A program made the position numbers and the translations under genes. From contig CM028325.1 in NCBI GenBank assembly GCA_016647705.1, forward strand, positions 32,282,474 to 32,346,473: DNA of 64,000 nt, in the 5' to 3' direction. Position 1 is the first letter of the stretch. Every line of letters starts with the position of its first letter. The stretch is from Eucommia ulmoides. Lineage: Eukaryota; Streptophyta; Magnoliopsida; Garryales; Eucommiaceae. Shown here in pieces: positions 37,541 through 48,300 of this stretch. A model generated the notes under the pieces. The model worked only from the letters and a program-made list of their open reading frames with translations, searched no databases and was not told where the DNA came from.

Positions 37541-38833
37541 TAACTTGGCTTTCATAATATAGAGAGATGTATTCTTCTTGCCTTTTGCTATCATCAAATT
37601 ACCTTTGGTAAGCTTTCATCTGCTTTCACCAAAGTAATTATTGTAACCCTCGTCGTCAAGCTTCCCGGTAGAGATTAAGTTGAGACGGATATCAGGGACA
37701 TGTCTCACATCTTTCAAAAGTAGCTTGCATCCAATATTGGTTTTGAGACAAACATTGCCGATACCAACAATTTCAGATGCACTATCATTTCCCATCTTCA
37801 CACATCCGAATTCTCCTTGAGTGTAAGATAAGAAGAAATCTAGTCGTGGCGTGACATGGAAGGAGACGCCTGAGTCAACAACCCAGGTTGAATCTAGGAA
37901 TACAAGATTGACATAGTTATCATCTCAAACAATGACAGCTTCATTAATTACAGTAGCGGTGTCATTTGTTCGGGTTCCGATTTTCTGATTTTGGGATTGC
38001 TCCGCCTTCAACTTCCGACAATCTCGAATGAAATGTCTGGATTTACCACAGTGATAGCACTTCTTGTTAGATCTAAATTTAGATTTAGATCATCCTCCTT
38101 CTTGACCGTGGGGATTTCGACTTCTGTTTCTCCCATGCCTCTCTTGCCTGCCTTGCTTTTCTGAGACAAGCGCGTCACACTCAGGAGTGTATCCTTCGTC
38201 TTTTCGTCTGAACTCTTCGTTCAGCATTATGTCTTTTACCATATCCATGGTAAGCTTTCCATCTAGAGCAGAGTTGCTAACCAACACGACTAATGTGTCC
38301 CAACTCTTTGGTAAAGAACTCAACATCAACAATGCTTGCAATTCGTCATCTACGATCATTTTCATAGAATTGAGTTGATTAATAATGCCTTGGAACTCGC
38401 TCATATGTTTCGATACACTGCTTCCGTCTTTGTACTTCACATTGACTAATCGTTGCATCAGATTTGTTTTATTATGTGCGGTTGTCCTCGCATACATTTT
38501 CTCCAACTTTCGCCAAAGAACATAAGCATCATGTTCATTAGAATTTTTTTGAAAAATGCTCTTGTCAATCCATTGCCGGATTTGGGCAGCACATTTCTGG
38601 TTCTGCACGGTCCAATCAGCGTTTGATGAGGTTGTCGATGTGCTCGTGGTTGATGTTGTTATTGTTTTGCCGGTTCTGTCATCTGTTGTAGATGTCACCT
38701 CCTGTGTCGGCATTACAATGGGCTTCCACAGATCTTTTATGTACAAAAGATCCTCCATCTTTGGCTTCCAAATTGCATAGTTAAATGCAGTCAATTTGAT
38801 CATGTTGTCTGTGCTCTCCTCCATCTCGATCAT
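37541..38833 (-). pseudogene. Copia B gag and protease
   Basis: 38090-38833 encodes a gag N-terminus (FNYAIWKPKMEDLL, KHMSEFQGIINQL, LMLSSLPKSWDTLVV). Downstream (about 38070-38010) is the zinc knuckle CYHCGKSRHFIRDC. The protease active site WVVDSGVSFHVTP lies at about 37900-37862 (DSGV in place of the commoner DSGA), followed at 37616-37801 by GNDSASEIVGIGNV and RLNLISTGKLD. Stops between the blocks break the polyprotein. Confidence 0.85.
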
Positions 38834-38879
38834 AGGTCTGAATCAACAGGTTTCGCTGGGTCCGATACTTTGCTGCCGA

Positions 38880-39174
38880 TGAATAGTATTGCGTATAGTA
38901 CTATGTGAATAGTATCCATACGTATGAATAGTGTCGAATGAATAGTACCGTATAGATACTATATACACACCGTATACGTCCCGTATAAATACTGTGAATA
39001 ATATCGTATGAACAGTACCTTATAGATACCGTATATACACTGTATACGTCCCGTATAAATACTGTGAATAATATCGTATACGTACGTATATATGTACAGT
39101 GTACGTATATACTAGTGTAGTATACTACGTATATGATCTTCTCCTCTACTGGGCTCCCAACTCCAATACCACTT
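38880..39174 (-). repeat. Copia B 5' leader with tandem repeats and primer site
   Basis: Two near-perfect copies of a unit of about 70 bp (gaatagtaccgtatagata ... ataatatcgtat) plus partial copies fill 38930-39110. They are rich in GTATAC and CGTATA palindromes. The primer site lies at the right edge next to the LTR. Confidence 0.75.
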
Positions 39175-39733
39175 TGTTGGGAAAGATAACAAGATAATTT
39201 TGTCGGTCCCAGGACATTTTCCCAAACCAAAATAGAATAGAAATAATACAGCGGATTTTAGCGAGGAAACCCTCCTCAATTGAAAGTAAAAACCATGGGA
39301 CCTGTAGGCCGCTTAAATCTTCTACTATAAAAAATAATGGGATTACAAACCTCACACTTTGTGGATCACTCAAACAATATACAAAAATATTATCTTCAAT
39401 TTGTGGGTAAAAACTTCACAAATTGACACTCACTAATATCTTCTCACAAATAGAGTTTTTTTTTTTTTTCTTTCTCTGTGATTTCTTTCTGCAGAGGATT
39501 ATATTTGTCTTTGGCTCACCTCCTCTATTTATAGAGGAGGATTTGAGCTTCTTGACAGTCTGAACAGAAGAAAAAACTTCAGCAAAAAGTAGGCACCGAT
39601 TTCTCATTTTTCTTCATTTGGTGAGCTACCTATCATTTCTTCCTTTTTTATTTTATTTTTTTGTGCTTTTTTCAACTTGCATGGTCCACCATTTTGTTGA
39701 AAAAAATCACCCCCAATTGGGAGTGATTCGCCC
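39175..39733 (-). repeat. 5' LTR of Copia B
   Basis: It begins TGTTGGGAAAG and matches the other LTR up to GATTCGCCC at 39733, where the four terminal bases are lost. It ends about 217 bp before the RBCS start codon, so any LTR transcription on the minus strand would run away from RBCS. Confidence 0.85.
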
Positions 39734-39949
39734 TTTTTCGGATGAGATAAGATTGATTAACTTCGGACGCATGTCACCTCGATTATGGTCGCTAACGATA
39801 AGGCCCCAATCTAATGGCCAAAATTAACCACAAATTAGACTGATATTTCTGTGGCCGTGGGATATGGAGGAGTCAGCTCTTAGTGTTTATATATGGAACC
39901 CTAACTTTAAGGTACTCTCCATCACTACAAGAAGAAGAAAGGAAAGAAA
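39734..39949 (+). promoter_or_regulatory. RBCS promoter and 5' leader
   Basis: Visible light-regulatory boxes are two I-boxes (GATAAG at 39746-39751 and GATAAGG at 39797-39803), CCAAT at 39806-39810, and a Box II/GT-1 core in reverse orientation (TTAACCAC at 39824-39831, reading GTGGTTAA on the other strand). The TATA box TATATAT lies at 39888-39894, 56 bp upstream of the ATG, which is compatible with the short leaders of RBCS genes. A perfect CACGTG G-box was not seen; it may have lain further upstream and been separated by the Copia insertion. Confidence 0.7.
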
Positions 39950-41200
39950 ATGGCTTCGTCGATGATGTCTTCGGCCGCCACCGTCAGCCACGCTGCCACC
40001 GGTCAAATCACCATGATGTCGTCCTTCAGCGGCCTCAAGTCCAGCTCTAGCTTTCCAGCCACCAGCAAACCTATCAACGGCGTTGCTAGCACCGGCGTGA
40101 AAGTCCGATGCATGCAGGTATACCTACTTAATTATAATAATAAACTCGATAATTCATAACATTTTTTTTAATGTCGTACTTAATGTAATAAATGGGTTGT
40201 GATTAATGTAGGTGCGGCCGCCGGCGGGGATGAAGAAGTTCGAGACATTGTCTTACCTGCCGCCGCTGTCGCAGGTGTCACTGGCGAAGGAAGTCGACTA
40301 CCTACTCCGCAAGGGATGGATTCCTTGCTTGGAATTCGAGTTGGAGGTAAATTGATTAGCCAAATGTTTGAGAATATGTATACCATATATCCCACTTATT
40401 ATAAATATGGACTCATGTATATCTATAATATTGTCCACTTTGCGTCTAACCTCACATAGCTTTGCTTTTGGGTTTTACCCAAACCCATAATCCTCCCCAC
40501 TTTTAGTTGACTTGGGATTTTGGTCAACACCAAACACAATATTCACTCAATTTTCATTGTTTCAAATGTCAAGATTCATAATTGAAGGACTAAATAGAAA
40601 AAACAAAAGATACAATTCAGAAGTTAAAAAAACGTATATAACAGGGAGAAAAATATTTTTTAATGGGTTCTTACTACATATATTTTATTTATTATATTTT
40701 CTTGTGTTTATATTGATATATTTTAGCCTTTATTAATTTACTTTGGGAAGTGTGAATTTTTTAGCATTTAGCCCTTAGCAAGATTTAGTTAACTTAAATT
40801 ATATCATAACATACAAATTCAAAATGTAATTGATATGACCGGGATTGATTAATTTAGTTAATATTAGTCAAACACTAAAATTTATTCGGATGATTAAAAA
40901 ATAAAAAATAAATATAAATATAAATAATTTATTTTGAAGATAATATAATAACTTTTTTCTTTCGGAAATCCTATTATAGAAAGGTTTCGTTTACCGTGAC
41001 AACAACAAGTCTCCGGGTACTACGACGGACGTTACCGGACAATGTGGAAATTACTTATGTTTGGGTGCACAGACTCATCTCAGGTGTTGAAGGAATTGGA
41101 GGAGGCAAAGAAAGCATACCCTAAAGCCTTCATCCGGATCATCGGATTCGACAACATTCGTCAAGTCCAGTGCATGAGTTTCATTACCTACAAGCCCTAG
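39950..41200 (+). pseudogene. RBCS: Ribulose-bisphosphate carboxylase small subunit, frameshifted
   Basis: This is the small subunit of Rubisco, imported into the chloroplast. Exon 1 (39950-40117) encodes a 56-residue transit region starting MASSMMSSAATV and ending RCMQ. Exon 2 (40212-40346) encodes 45 residues with [14 protein letters not shown] and [11 protein letters not shown]. Exon 3 (40980-41200) starts [12 protein letters not shown] and ends FITYKP. Introns are GT-AG and sit at the two classic dicot RBCS positions. Exon 3 is 221 nt, one short: a base is missing around 41016-41020 between SPG and YYDGRY, and the resulting frame stops at TGA near 41090. Other changes fall at very conserved sites: VWPP reads VRPP, RYWTMW reads RYRTMW, and WKLPMFG reads WKLLMFG. 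It is therefore probably a decaying family member. A base-calling error could explain the frameshift but not all three substitutions. Confidence 0.88.
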
Positions 41201-41652
41201 AGCTTCTAAATTTCATCATGTTTTTTAGTTTTTCATTTTTTTGTTCTTGATTTTCAGACTTCTAAGTAAGTTGACGAGATTTGTAATATAAATAAATTTT
41301 CCTCATGTCATCATTATCATTTGAAATTATAGAGTTCGTAATTATTGATATATTTTTCTCTTGTTCCGTTTCTAATTTTTTAAAATTTCAAACCACAATT
41401 TAAACAATCTGAAACTAATAATTTTATTTTATAAATTAGAATTTAGCCTCTCTAACTATGTGCACTACTTAAATAACATAAGGAAGGTTGATAACTCAAA
41501 TAGATATTTGGCCTTTTGGATGGCAACACTTGTGGTCATGAATTGAATCTTTATTTAATCCACATAGAATAGGTTGGTTTCTTTCTTTTTCCTTGTCTGA
41601 AGATTAATTCTATCAAGTAGTTATAATTTAAATTGATTTTGAGTGTCAAAAA
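41201..41652. other. RBCS 3' flank
   Basis: It contains an AATAAA-like signal about 90 bp after the stop (taaataaatttt near 41286), consistent with an RBCS 3' UTR. No further feature is seen before the tRNA gene. Confidence 0.5.
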
Positions 41653-41725
41653 GATGCTGTGGTGTAGTGGTTATCACGTTAGTCTTACACACTAAAGGTC
41701 CCCAGTTCGATCCTGGGCAGCATCA
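41653..41725 (+). tRNA. tRNA-Val (anticodon UAC)
   Basis: 73 nt fold as a full cloverleaf. The acceptor stem is GATGCTG with CAGCATC; the D arm lies within GTGTAGTGGTTATCAC; the anticodon stem TTAGT/ACTAA encloses the loop CTTACAC (anticodon TAC); the T arm is CCCAG TTCGATC CTGGG; the discriminator base is A. The CCA end is not encoded. A TTTTT terminator follows immediately (41726-41730) and a CAA motif lies just upstream, as in plant nuclear tRNA genes. It reads GUA valine codons. Confidence 0.95.
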
Positions 41726-41730
41726 TTTTT

Positions 41731-42000
41731 GTGTATGTTCCTTCTTTCTCCTTTTTATGTATGAAAGTTGAATCCCTAACATTGACGTGTATAAGGTGCT
41801 TGCAAAATTGAAGTTAAATTTGTTATGAAAAATGATTAATGGACACATATTTGTGAAACCTAATTTAAAATTAAGAGAAAATGACCACTCCATCTTGTTT
41901 CCACTTTCCATGTACTACTAAATACCAATTAGTTAAAACTGAATAAAAAAACTTTCATTTTAATAATTATTTGAACTGATTAGTCCTATTTTTAAAAAAT
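41731..42000. other. Intergenic, nothing recognised
   Basis: AT-rich sequence between the tRNA gene and the gene-like mosaic. Confidence 0.4.
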
Positions 42001-42757
42001 GTCAAGTGTCATATGACTTTTTTGCCCTTATTCATTAACCCTACTCTCGCTCTCTCATTCGTGCGTCTTTACACTTCTCAGTTGCCAAGCTCTGTCGCTG
42101 TCTCGACATTCCATCGTCGTTGCTCTTCTCTATCGCCGTCTTCTCAGTTGGTCTTCTTCATTCGCCATCGTGTAGTCTTCCGTCCACCGATGTAATCGTC
42201 CTCACCTCTAGCGCCGTCGTATACTCGTCTCCGTTGTCGCCATCAGCCATCGCCGTTCGTCTACACCGCCATCGTCTTCGTCGTCTCCACTACCATCCGT
42301 CTAAACCTTCTCTCTCTCTCTCTGTTGATTTCATTTTTCGATTTTTCAATTTGTTGATTTAATTTTTCAGAAATTGATTTAGGGTTGGGGATGAAATAAT
42401 TGATGAAATTAATCTCAGGTAGATCTCCATCAACGATAATTTTTGGTCTTCAATCACTGAGCATTTGTGTAAGCTCCCCTCTCTTTCTGTGTTTGATTTT
42501 TCGATTTTCAGTTCTTGATCCTTTTAGTGGTTTGCAGATTGCTCTGGTGGTTTGCTAGATTCATTTGGTGGTTTGCTAGATTCGCCATCGTGTAGTCTTC
42601 CCATGTTTTGAGAAAAGATGGAATAGAAATAGAAATCTGGGAAAACTTTGGTTACGTTCCCAGAATTTTTGTTCTAAAAATGTGAGAAAACAAGACTTTC
42701 TTTGTTCTCATATTTTTTACTTTTATGGGCATAGAAACAAAAAAACAGAAACACTAA
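42001..42757 (+). other. Gene-like mosaic: CT-rich leader-like segment
   Basis: A Ser/Arg-rich open frame can be read through 42013-42362, but its composition (repeated tcgccgtc and ctctctct) makes this weak evidence. It is followed by 'ggtagatctccatc' and 'ggtttgctagattc' segments repeated locally (about 42530-42590). It resembles a captured 5' UTR or first exon, with no protein family recognised. Confidence 0.35.
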
Positions 42758-43399
42758 GGCCCCGTTTGGTAACCGTTTCCATTCCAGAAATTCTCATCCC
42801 ATTTTCAGATTTTTGGGAATTCTGTTTGGGAATAGCATTTGGTAATTTTTGTTTCCGTTTCCATTTCATTCCTATTTGAGAATTGTGCCAACTTTTTTTC
42901 TTAAGAAATGAGAAATAAAAAAAAAATTGTTTCTCATTATTCCTATTCCATTCCCAAAACACATTGTCACTGTTCACCCGCCGGCCGACTACCATCTGCC
43001 CCTGCCGGCCATCTCTAGCGACCGTCACAGGTCACCGTCCGGCCGGAGACTTTCCGGCCACCGTCGTCCGCAGGCCACTGTCACCCACCCGCCATCGCTG
43101 TCCGACCGTCGCCGGCGCCATTGCTTTCCTGCCGGCGTCGATGCCAGAGCACTGCCGAACGGCTGGCGACGACGCCACCGCCGTCAGTCCCAAAAAAAAA
43201 AAAAAAAAAAGGAAGAGATTTTAGGATAAAATCGTTACCAAACACAATTCTCTTCCCAAAAAAAAAAATAATAAAAAATAATAAAAATAAAAAATAAAAT
43301 TATCGTTACCAAACGCGATTCTACTCCAAAGAAGAAAACAAAATTCTCATTCCCATCTCACTGCTGGAATGGAAACAGAAACGGTTACCAAACGCCACC
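42758..43399. mobile_element. Harbinger/Tourist-like MITE
   Basis: The left end GGCCCCGTTTGGTAACCG and the right end (reverse complement GGTGGCGTTTGGTAACCG) are imperfect inverted repeats that continue for about 25 bp. The element is flanked by the 3-bp duplication TAA (42755-42757 and 43400-43402), as expected for PIF/Harbinger elements. The interior has a very GC-rich patch at 42975-43180 and no transposase. A truncated relative lies in ABA4 intron 1 (61386-61627). Confidence 0.75.
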
Positions 43400-43589
43400 T
43401 AAATAATTGAGAATATTCTTTGTTTGCATATTTCTGTTACAGTTCCATGAAATATTTGATGAAAACACCAAAAGACATCGTTTAATGGGGGGAGATACCT
43501 AAATCCTAAAAAATTTCACCTTCCAAATTCCCCCCGCTTTTGATCTTGAGTGTCAGTTCACATGGAATTTGGTTGAGTTTAAATAGTGT

Positions 43590-45640
43590 TATTCAACACG
43601 ATAGACAGTGTTACATTCAACAAAAACTTAAATTTATAATTTTTGCAATATTAGGAAGTGTTACATTCATGGGACAATTGGCAATATTAGGTACATTTGT
43701 GTTAGTGTTTCTGTTTCCTTATTTTCGTTTATGTTCCGCAATAACTTGGAACATAAGTAGAAATTTTTGGGACCAATTCAATAATGTTTTCAGAAATTTG
43801 TTATCCAAATCGGGAGCAAAACAGAAATAGAATTTTCTTTGTTGCATATTTTTGTTACAATTCCATGAAATAATTGATGAAATTTTTTGTTTATGGATCT
43901 CCCCCCATTTTCATGATATTTTTTGGTGTTTTTCAATCAACGATTTACTAAAGAATTGGTAGTTTTTAAATCATTTGCCTTCGTGAATATATGTTTTCAC
44001 CTTCCATCTTTCCCCCGTTTTTGATCTTGAGTGTTAGTTTGCATGGAATTTGGTTGAGTTTAAACAATGTTACATTCAACACGATAAACAGTGTTACATT
44101 CAACATGAACTTAAATTTTAGGATTCTAGTAGTTTCACCTTGATCCTATATGGTGTTTTGATGATTTCTCTGGTGTGTTTGCTAGATTCATTTGGAGTTT
44201 GCTATATTAAAATGGTTCGACAATGAATCGAAGGGCAAAGGGTGAAGGTATGCGATTAGATTCATTCAATTTGATCAAACGATTCTTGATTTCTTGATTT
44301 GCGTGTCGTCGATTTTTAATTTTGCAGATCGTCTATTCTTTTTTTGTATAATGAGGTTTTGATATCTTTCGTTGATTTTGCTTGATTGTCTGTTCATCAT
44401 TGACTGAGGATTGATCGTTTGTCACCCATGCCGATTGAGGGTTGATCATTGATTTTTTGTCTGTGTTGCAGATTTGAAATCCTGGTAATAATTTTTTATC
44501 GCTATATTTTTACTGTTTCGGAGTTTATGTTTGATAATTTTCGTGTTTGATGCGGTCTTTAGTTGCGTCTTTGTGTTTGATGTTGTCTTTAACATGCATA
44601 TTTTTTTTTTTTTTTTAATATTGATAAGTTTAGACAGCGTTACATTCAACACGCATATTGTGTTTTGTGAGACATTTTTATTGAGTTCTGAGAACTGATT
44701 TTTTTAGAATATTAGACAATGTTATATTCCACATGAATTGACAGTGTTACATTCAACATGCATTTTGAATTTTGAATTTTTAATTTTTTTTGGTAATATT
44801 AGATAATATTACATTCAACACAAACTGAAAACAATGGGGGGTCAATTTGTTAAATTCTAAAAATTATTTTTTTAAGAATATTAGACAATGTTACATTCAA
44901 CACGATTAGACATTGTTTACATTCAACACGCAGACTGAATTTTGAATATTTGACAATGTTACATTCAAACGATCAATTGTTGAATTCTAAAATTGATTTT
45001 TTAGAATATTATACAATATTACATTCAACACGATTAGACAGTGTTACATTCAACACGCATTCTGAATTTTGAATTTTTGACAATATTAGACTGTGTTACA
45101 TTCTACACACAACTGGAAACAATGGGGGCGAATTGTGTGAATTCTAAAAACTGATTTTTAGAGTATTAGACAATGTTACATTCAATATACATATTGTTTT
45201 GGGATTTTGATGAGAAGTTATCCATGATATTTTAGTCAAACAATATTACATTTTTGGATATGAATGTTTGATATTATTCCGAAATAAATTGGTCCTACCA
45301 GATCACGTTTAAAAGAAAACTAGACAGTGTTACATTCAACACATACTGAAAAATTGATTTTTGAGAATATTAGACAATGTTGCATTCAACACGATTTAGA
45401 TATTGTTACATTCAACACACATTCTGAATTTTGAATTTTGTAGCAATATTAAACAGTGTTACATTCAACACATACTGAAAACAACGGGGAGTCAATGAAA
45501 TCGTAATTTTAAATTTTTGGTAATATTGGGAAGTATTATATTCAATACACACAACCAGATTATTTCAGTGTGATTTTTATCAAATTTTTTAATATTAGGT
45601 AAATTAGACAGTGTTACATTCAACACACCACTTGATTGTG
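43590..45640 (+). repeat. Interspersed GTGTTACATTCAACAC motif array
   Basis: The 16-bp motif, or close variants (aatgttacattcaacacg, gtgttacattcaacatg), occurs about 20 times over 2 kb, usually preceded by 'agaca' and often followed by 'cattctgaattttgaattttt'. The motif is itself an imperfect inverted repeat (GTGTT ... AACAC). Spacing is irregular (roughly 25-120 bp), and the longer repeated unit including 'gaatattagacaatgttacattcaacacg' is degenerate. There is no coding capacity. Confidence 0.85.
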
Positions 45641-45839
45641 AGCATCGACACCTTGATTCGATTTATCAAATTTGAGCATGACAAAATTGATTTGTTATTG
45701 ATTAGAAGTTTAGTGATTAATGTGTTAAAAAAAAAAAGGACAAAAATTGAAACCAAATAAATTATGGGGCAAAAAATGTAATAAATACTTTTAATGTTGA
45801 AAACCCTAGCTGCATCTATGATTCAGGGACTTTTTTCAG

Positions 45840-46310
45840 GGCGGCGGTAGCTACGATGAACGACAACGGCGAAGAATCGAATGACGACAGCTACAACGAA
45901 GAATCGGCGGCGGCGGCGACGTTGATTTTGAAGGTGAAGATGAACATCAACGTCGATGGCGAAGAATCGGCGAGGGCGACGTCGATTTCGAAGGCGAAGA
46001 CAAACATCGACGTCGATTTCGAAGGCGAAGACAAACATCGACATCGATGGCGAAGAATCGGCAACGGCGACGTCGACGTCGATTTCAAAGGAGAAGACAA
46101 GCATCGACGTCGATTTTGAACGGCGGCGTCAATTTTGAACGGATTAAGATTGAGACAGCGACGGCGAAGACGAAAATAGAAGGCGACGTTGACAGTGATG
46201 GCACAAACGAATGAAGACGGCGACGGCACAGACAAACGGCGACGGAAACGGCAATACAACTGCGACGGCGGGGAAGGGTGAACAGGTCGGTGGAATATGG
46301 AAATAGGGAT
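45840..46310. repeat. GC-richer codon-like repeat (cgacgtcgatttcgaaggcgaagac)
   Basis: Imperfect reiterations of a unit built on 'gacgtcgatttcgaagg' and 'cgaagacaaacatcg' leave several frames open on both strands at once. That is a consequence of composition, so I do not call a gene. It may be the far end of the 42-46 kb mosaic. Confidence 0.5.
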
Positions 46311-46504
46311 GAAAATTGAATGAGGGTATTTTGGTCAAGAAAATGACAAAAAGAGTTGTAGATGCAAAAAAAAATAAAAAAAATTGGGCTTGATTGGTAC
46401 ATGAAATCCCAAAATAGGTATATGCCTCTAAAATTAATACATGTGAATATATAAAAATACAAAATATTCTTCTTGGTCAAAAAATGAACATGATAATATT
46501 ATCT

Positions 46505-48300
46505 CACTTACTTAATGAAGAATACTAAAAATCATATATTAGTACTTCAATTACTTTTGAAGGTAAACCCTTTAGGACACTCAACTAATATGAACAATAA
46601 GAAAAATAATAGTTATAACATAAACAAAACTAAAAGTGGGCGTATGCTACCACTGTCTGTTCGCCTACTGCTTGGTCGAGCTCGGGCTCGGGCTCGGGCT
46701 TTAGAATCTTGGGAAATACTTGGCTTGATCTTACTAATAATAAAATGTATTCTTCAGTATATGGGCATGTATTCACGAATTTTGTTTGCCTTTGTTCTTG
46801 AGAAATAGAGTTTTTACATTTTTCAATTCGTTGAGCTTCATAACTGCATAGAGTTACAGAATTTACTTCTCGCTGTAACTGTTTAGAGTTACAAATTTCT
46901 TTAATGTTATTCGTTTATATTTATATACATCCTATTGTAAACATTGCATTCACGAATTTCATCTGAGCGTTTGTTCTTAATCAGTCTTTTCTAGCATTTA
47001 TACCATTTTTGTTACATCCCACCCCGGGCTCCATGCCAGAGGCGAGGTGTGACCTCTTCCTAACATCCCCAACCCAACCAGTGTAACTTGAATAGATAAT
47101 ATATATATTAACAAATAACATAAATTCTTAATTTTTCATATAAACCTCACGCTACATTAGAGTAGCACAATGACCATATTAATATCACATATGACCAACC
47201 AAAACATACTTCATATATGTCTACAACAACTCTACTACAAAAACGCAAAAATTCCAAACCTGCTAACAACTGCTCCAAACAGACTTTGGAGCTCCAACTC
47301 TATCTAACACCAGTAGTGAACCCAATCCTTACCTAGATCAATTGAGATAAAATATTTTAACGATATACTACCTTCATAATATAAAAATAGTTTAATGGAT
47401 CAAGTACGTTCATCATAATCTACATTTTAAATCAGAGTGTAGCCATGCACTGGGCAATATAAAAATATCACATATATCATAATAACGAAAACTGAATTTA
47501 ATCAAAGATTCATTCTCCCTTTTATACAATAAAATACCACACACATACTTCCATATTAGTCATAAGATCATTTTCCTCATGATCGTGAGTTATGACGATA
47601 CCGTAACATATACATCTGTGTAATTAATATATGTGAATATATCTATATATTCTCTTTAGTGAAAAAAAATCATGATATATTTATTTGTGAAAAAAATCAT
47701 TTAGAGTTGAGTAAAAATTGACCAATTAAAGTACTCACTTGCAGTTAGTGAATGACAAGTTGTGTATATTATACCCCGTTACTTAATAAAGGATACCAAG
47801 AGTCATATATTAATATTTGGGTTAACTTTTGAAGGTAATCTCTTTAGGGCATTCAAGTAATATGAACAATAAGTAGGATAATGGTTATAATATAAATAAA
47901 ACTACTAGTGCACGCCGCTACCGCTATCCGTTTGCCTACCTGTCGGTCCAAGCTCGGGTTTGGGCCTTGAAATCTCGGAGAATGCTTGGGTTGGTCTTGC
48001 TAATAAGTACATGTATCATATAGGCATCCTATCCTAAGCATTGCATTCACGAATTTCGTTTGTCTTTGTTTTTTAGAAAGATAAAGTTTTTGCACTTTTC
48101 TGTTCATTGTGTTTCGTTACTGCAGAGAGTTACATTATTAATTTCTCGTTGTAATTGATGGGAGTTACAAATCTCTTTAATGTTTTTGATTTATATTTTT
48201 GTTCCATATATAAAAGCAGACATTCTTCAACATATATAAACCTATCTAAGCATTGCATTCACAAATTTCATCTGAGTCTTTGTTCTCGATCAGTCCATTA
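46505..48300. repeat. 0.5-kb direct repeat (46505-46995 and 47773-48297) with intervening DNA
   Basis: Both copies share 'cttttgaaggtaa', 'aatatgaacaataag', a 'gctcggg' run, 'cattgcattcacgaattt' and the closing 'tttgttct..atcagtc'. They are diverged by roughly a fifth by eye. The intervening 0.75 kb starts TGTTACATCCCACCCCGGG, which resembles the terminus of the element at 56891-57272. An old LTR-like pair or a duplicated segment are both possible; neither a primer site nor a polypurine tract was recognised. Confidence 0.5.

Larger units (their letters stand above)
34253..39733 (-). mobile_element. Copia retrotransposon B, nearly complete, upstream of RBCS
   Basis: The LTRs are at 34253-34814 and 39175-39733, in the same orientation and about 94% identical over the first ~270 bp by eye. 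On the coding (minus) strand the 5' LTR ends CCCAACA and is followed by TGGTATTGGAGTTGG, a diverged initiator-Met tRNA primer site (about 39171-39157). The 3' LTR is preceded by the purine tract GGAGGGAAAGATT (34827-34815). The full Copia order gag, protease, integrase, reverse transcriptase, RNase H is present but interrupted by stops and frameshifts. The last four bases expected at the right end (aaca) are missing and no target duplication is visible, so that end has been eroded. Confidence 0.9.

Noticed and set aside
39146..39373. ORFs across the Copia B 5' LTR
   Set aside because: They read through LTR and leader sequence and have no counterpart in Copia proteins.
42013..42362. Ser/Arg-rich plus-strand ORFs as a first exon of a real gene
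   Set aside because: No continuation into a recognisable downstream exon; the composition is repetitive and is followed by repeat fields.
43590..45640. CRISPR-like array of short repeats
   Set aside because: Spacing is irregular, the repeats are degenerate and the sequence is plant nuclear DNA; there are no cas genes.
45823..46480. Overlapping ORFs on both strands, Arg/Asp-rich
   Set aside because: They arise from the cgacgtcgatttc-type repeat, which keeps several frames open at once.
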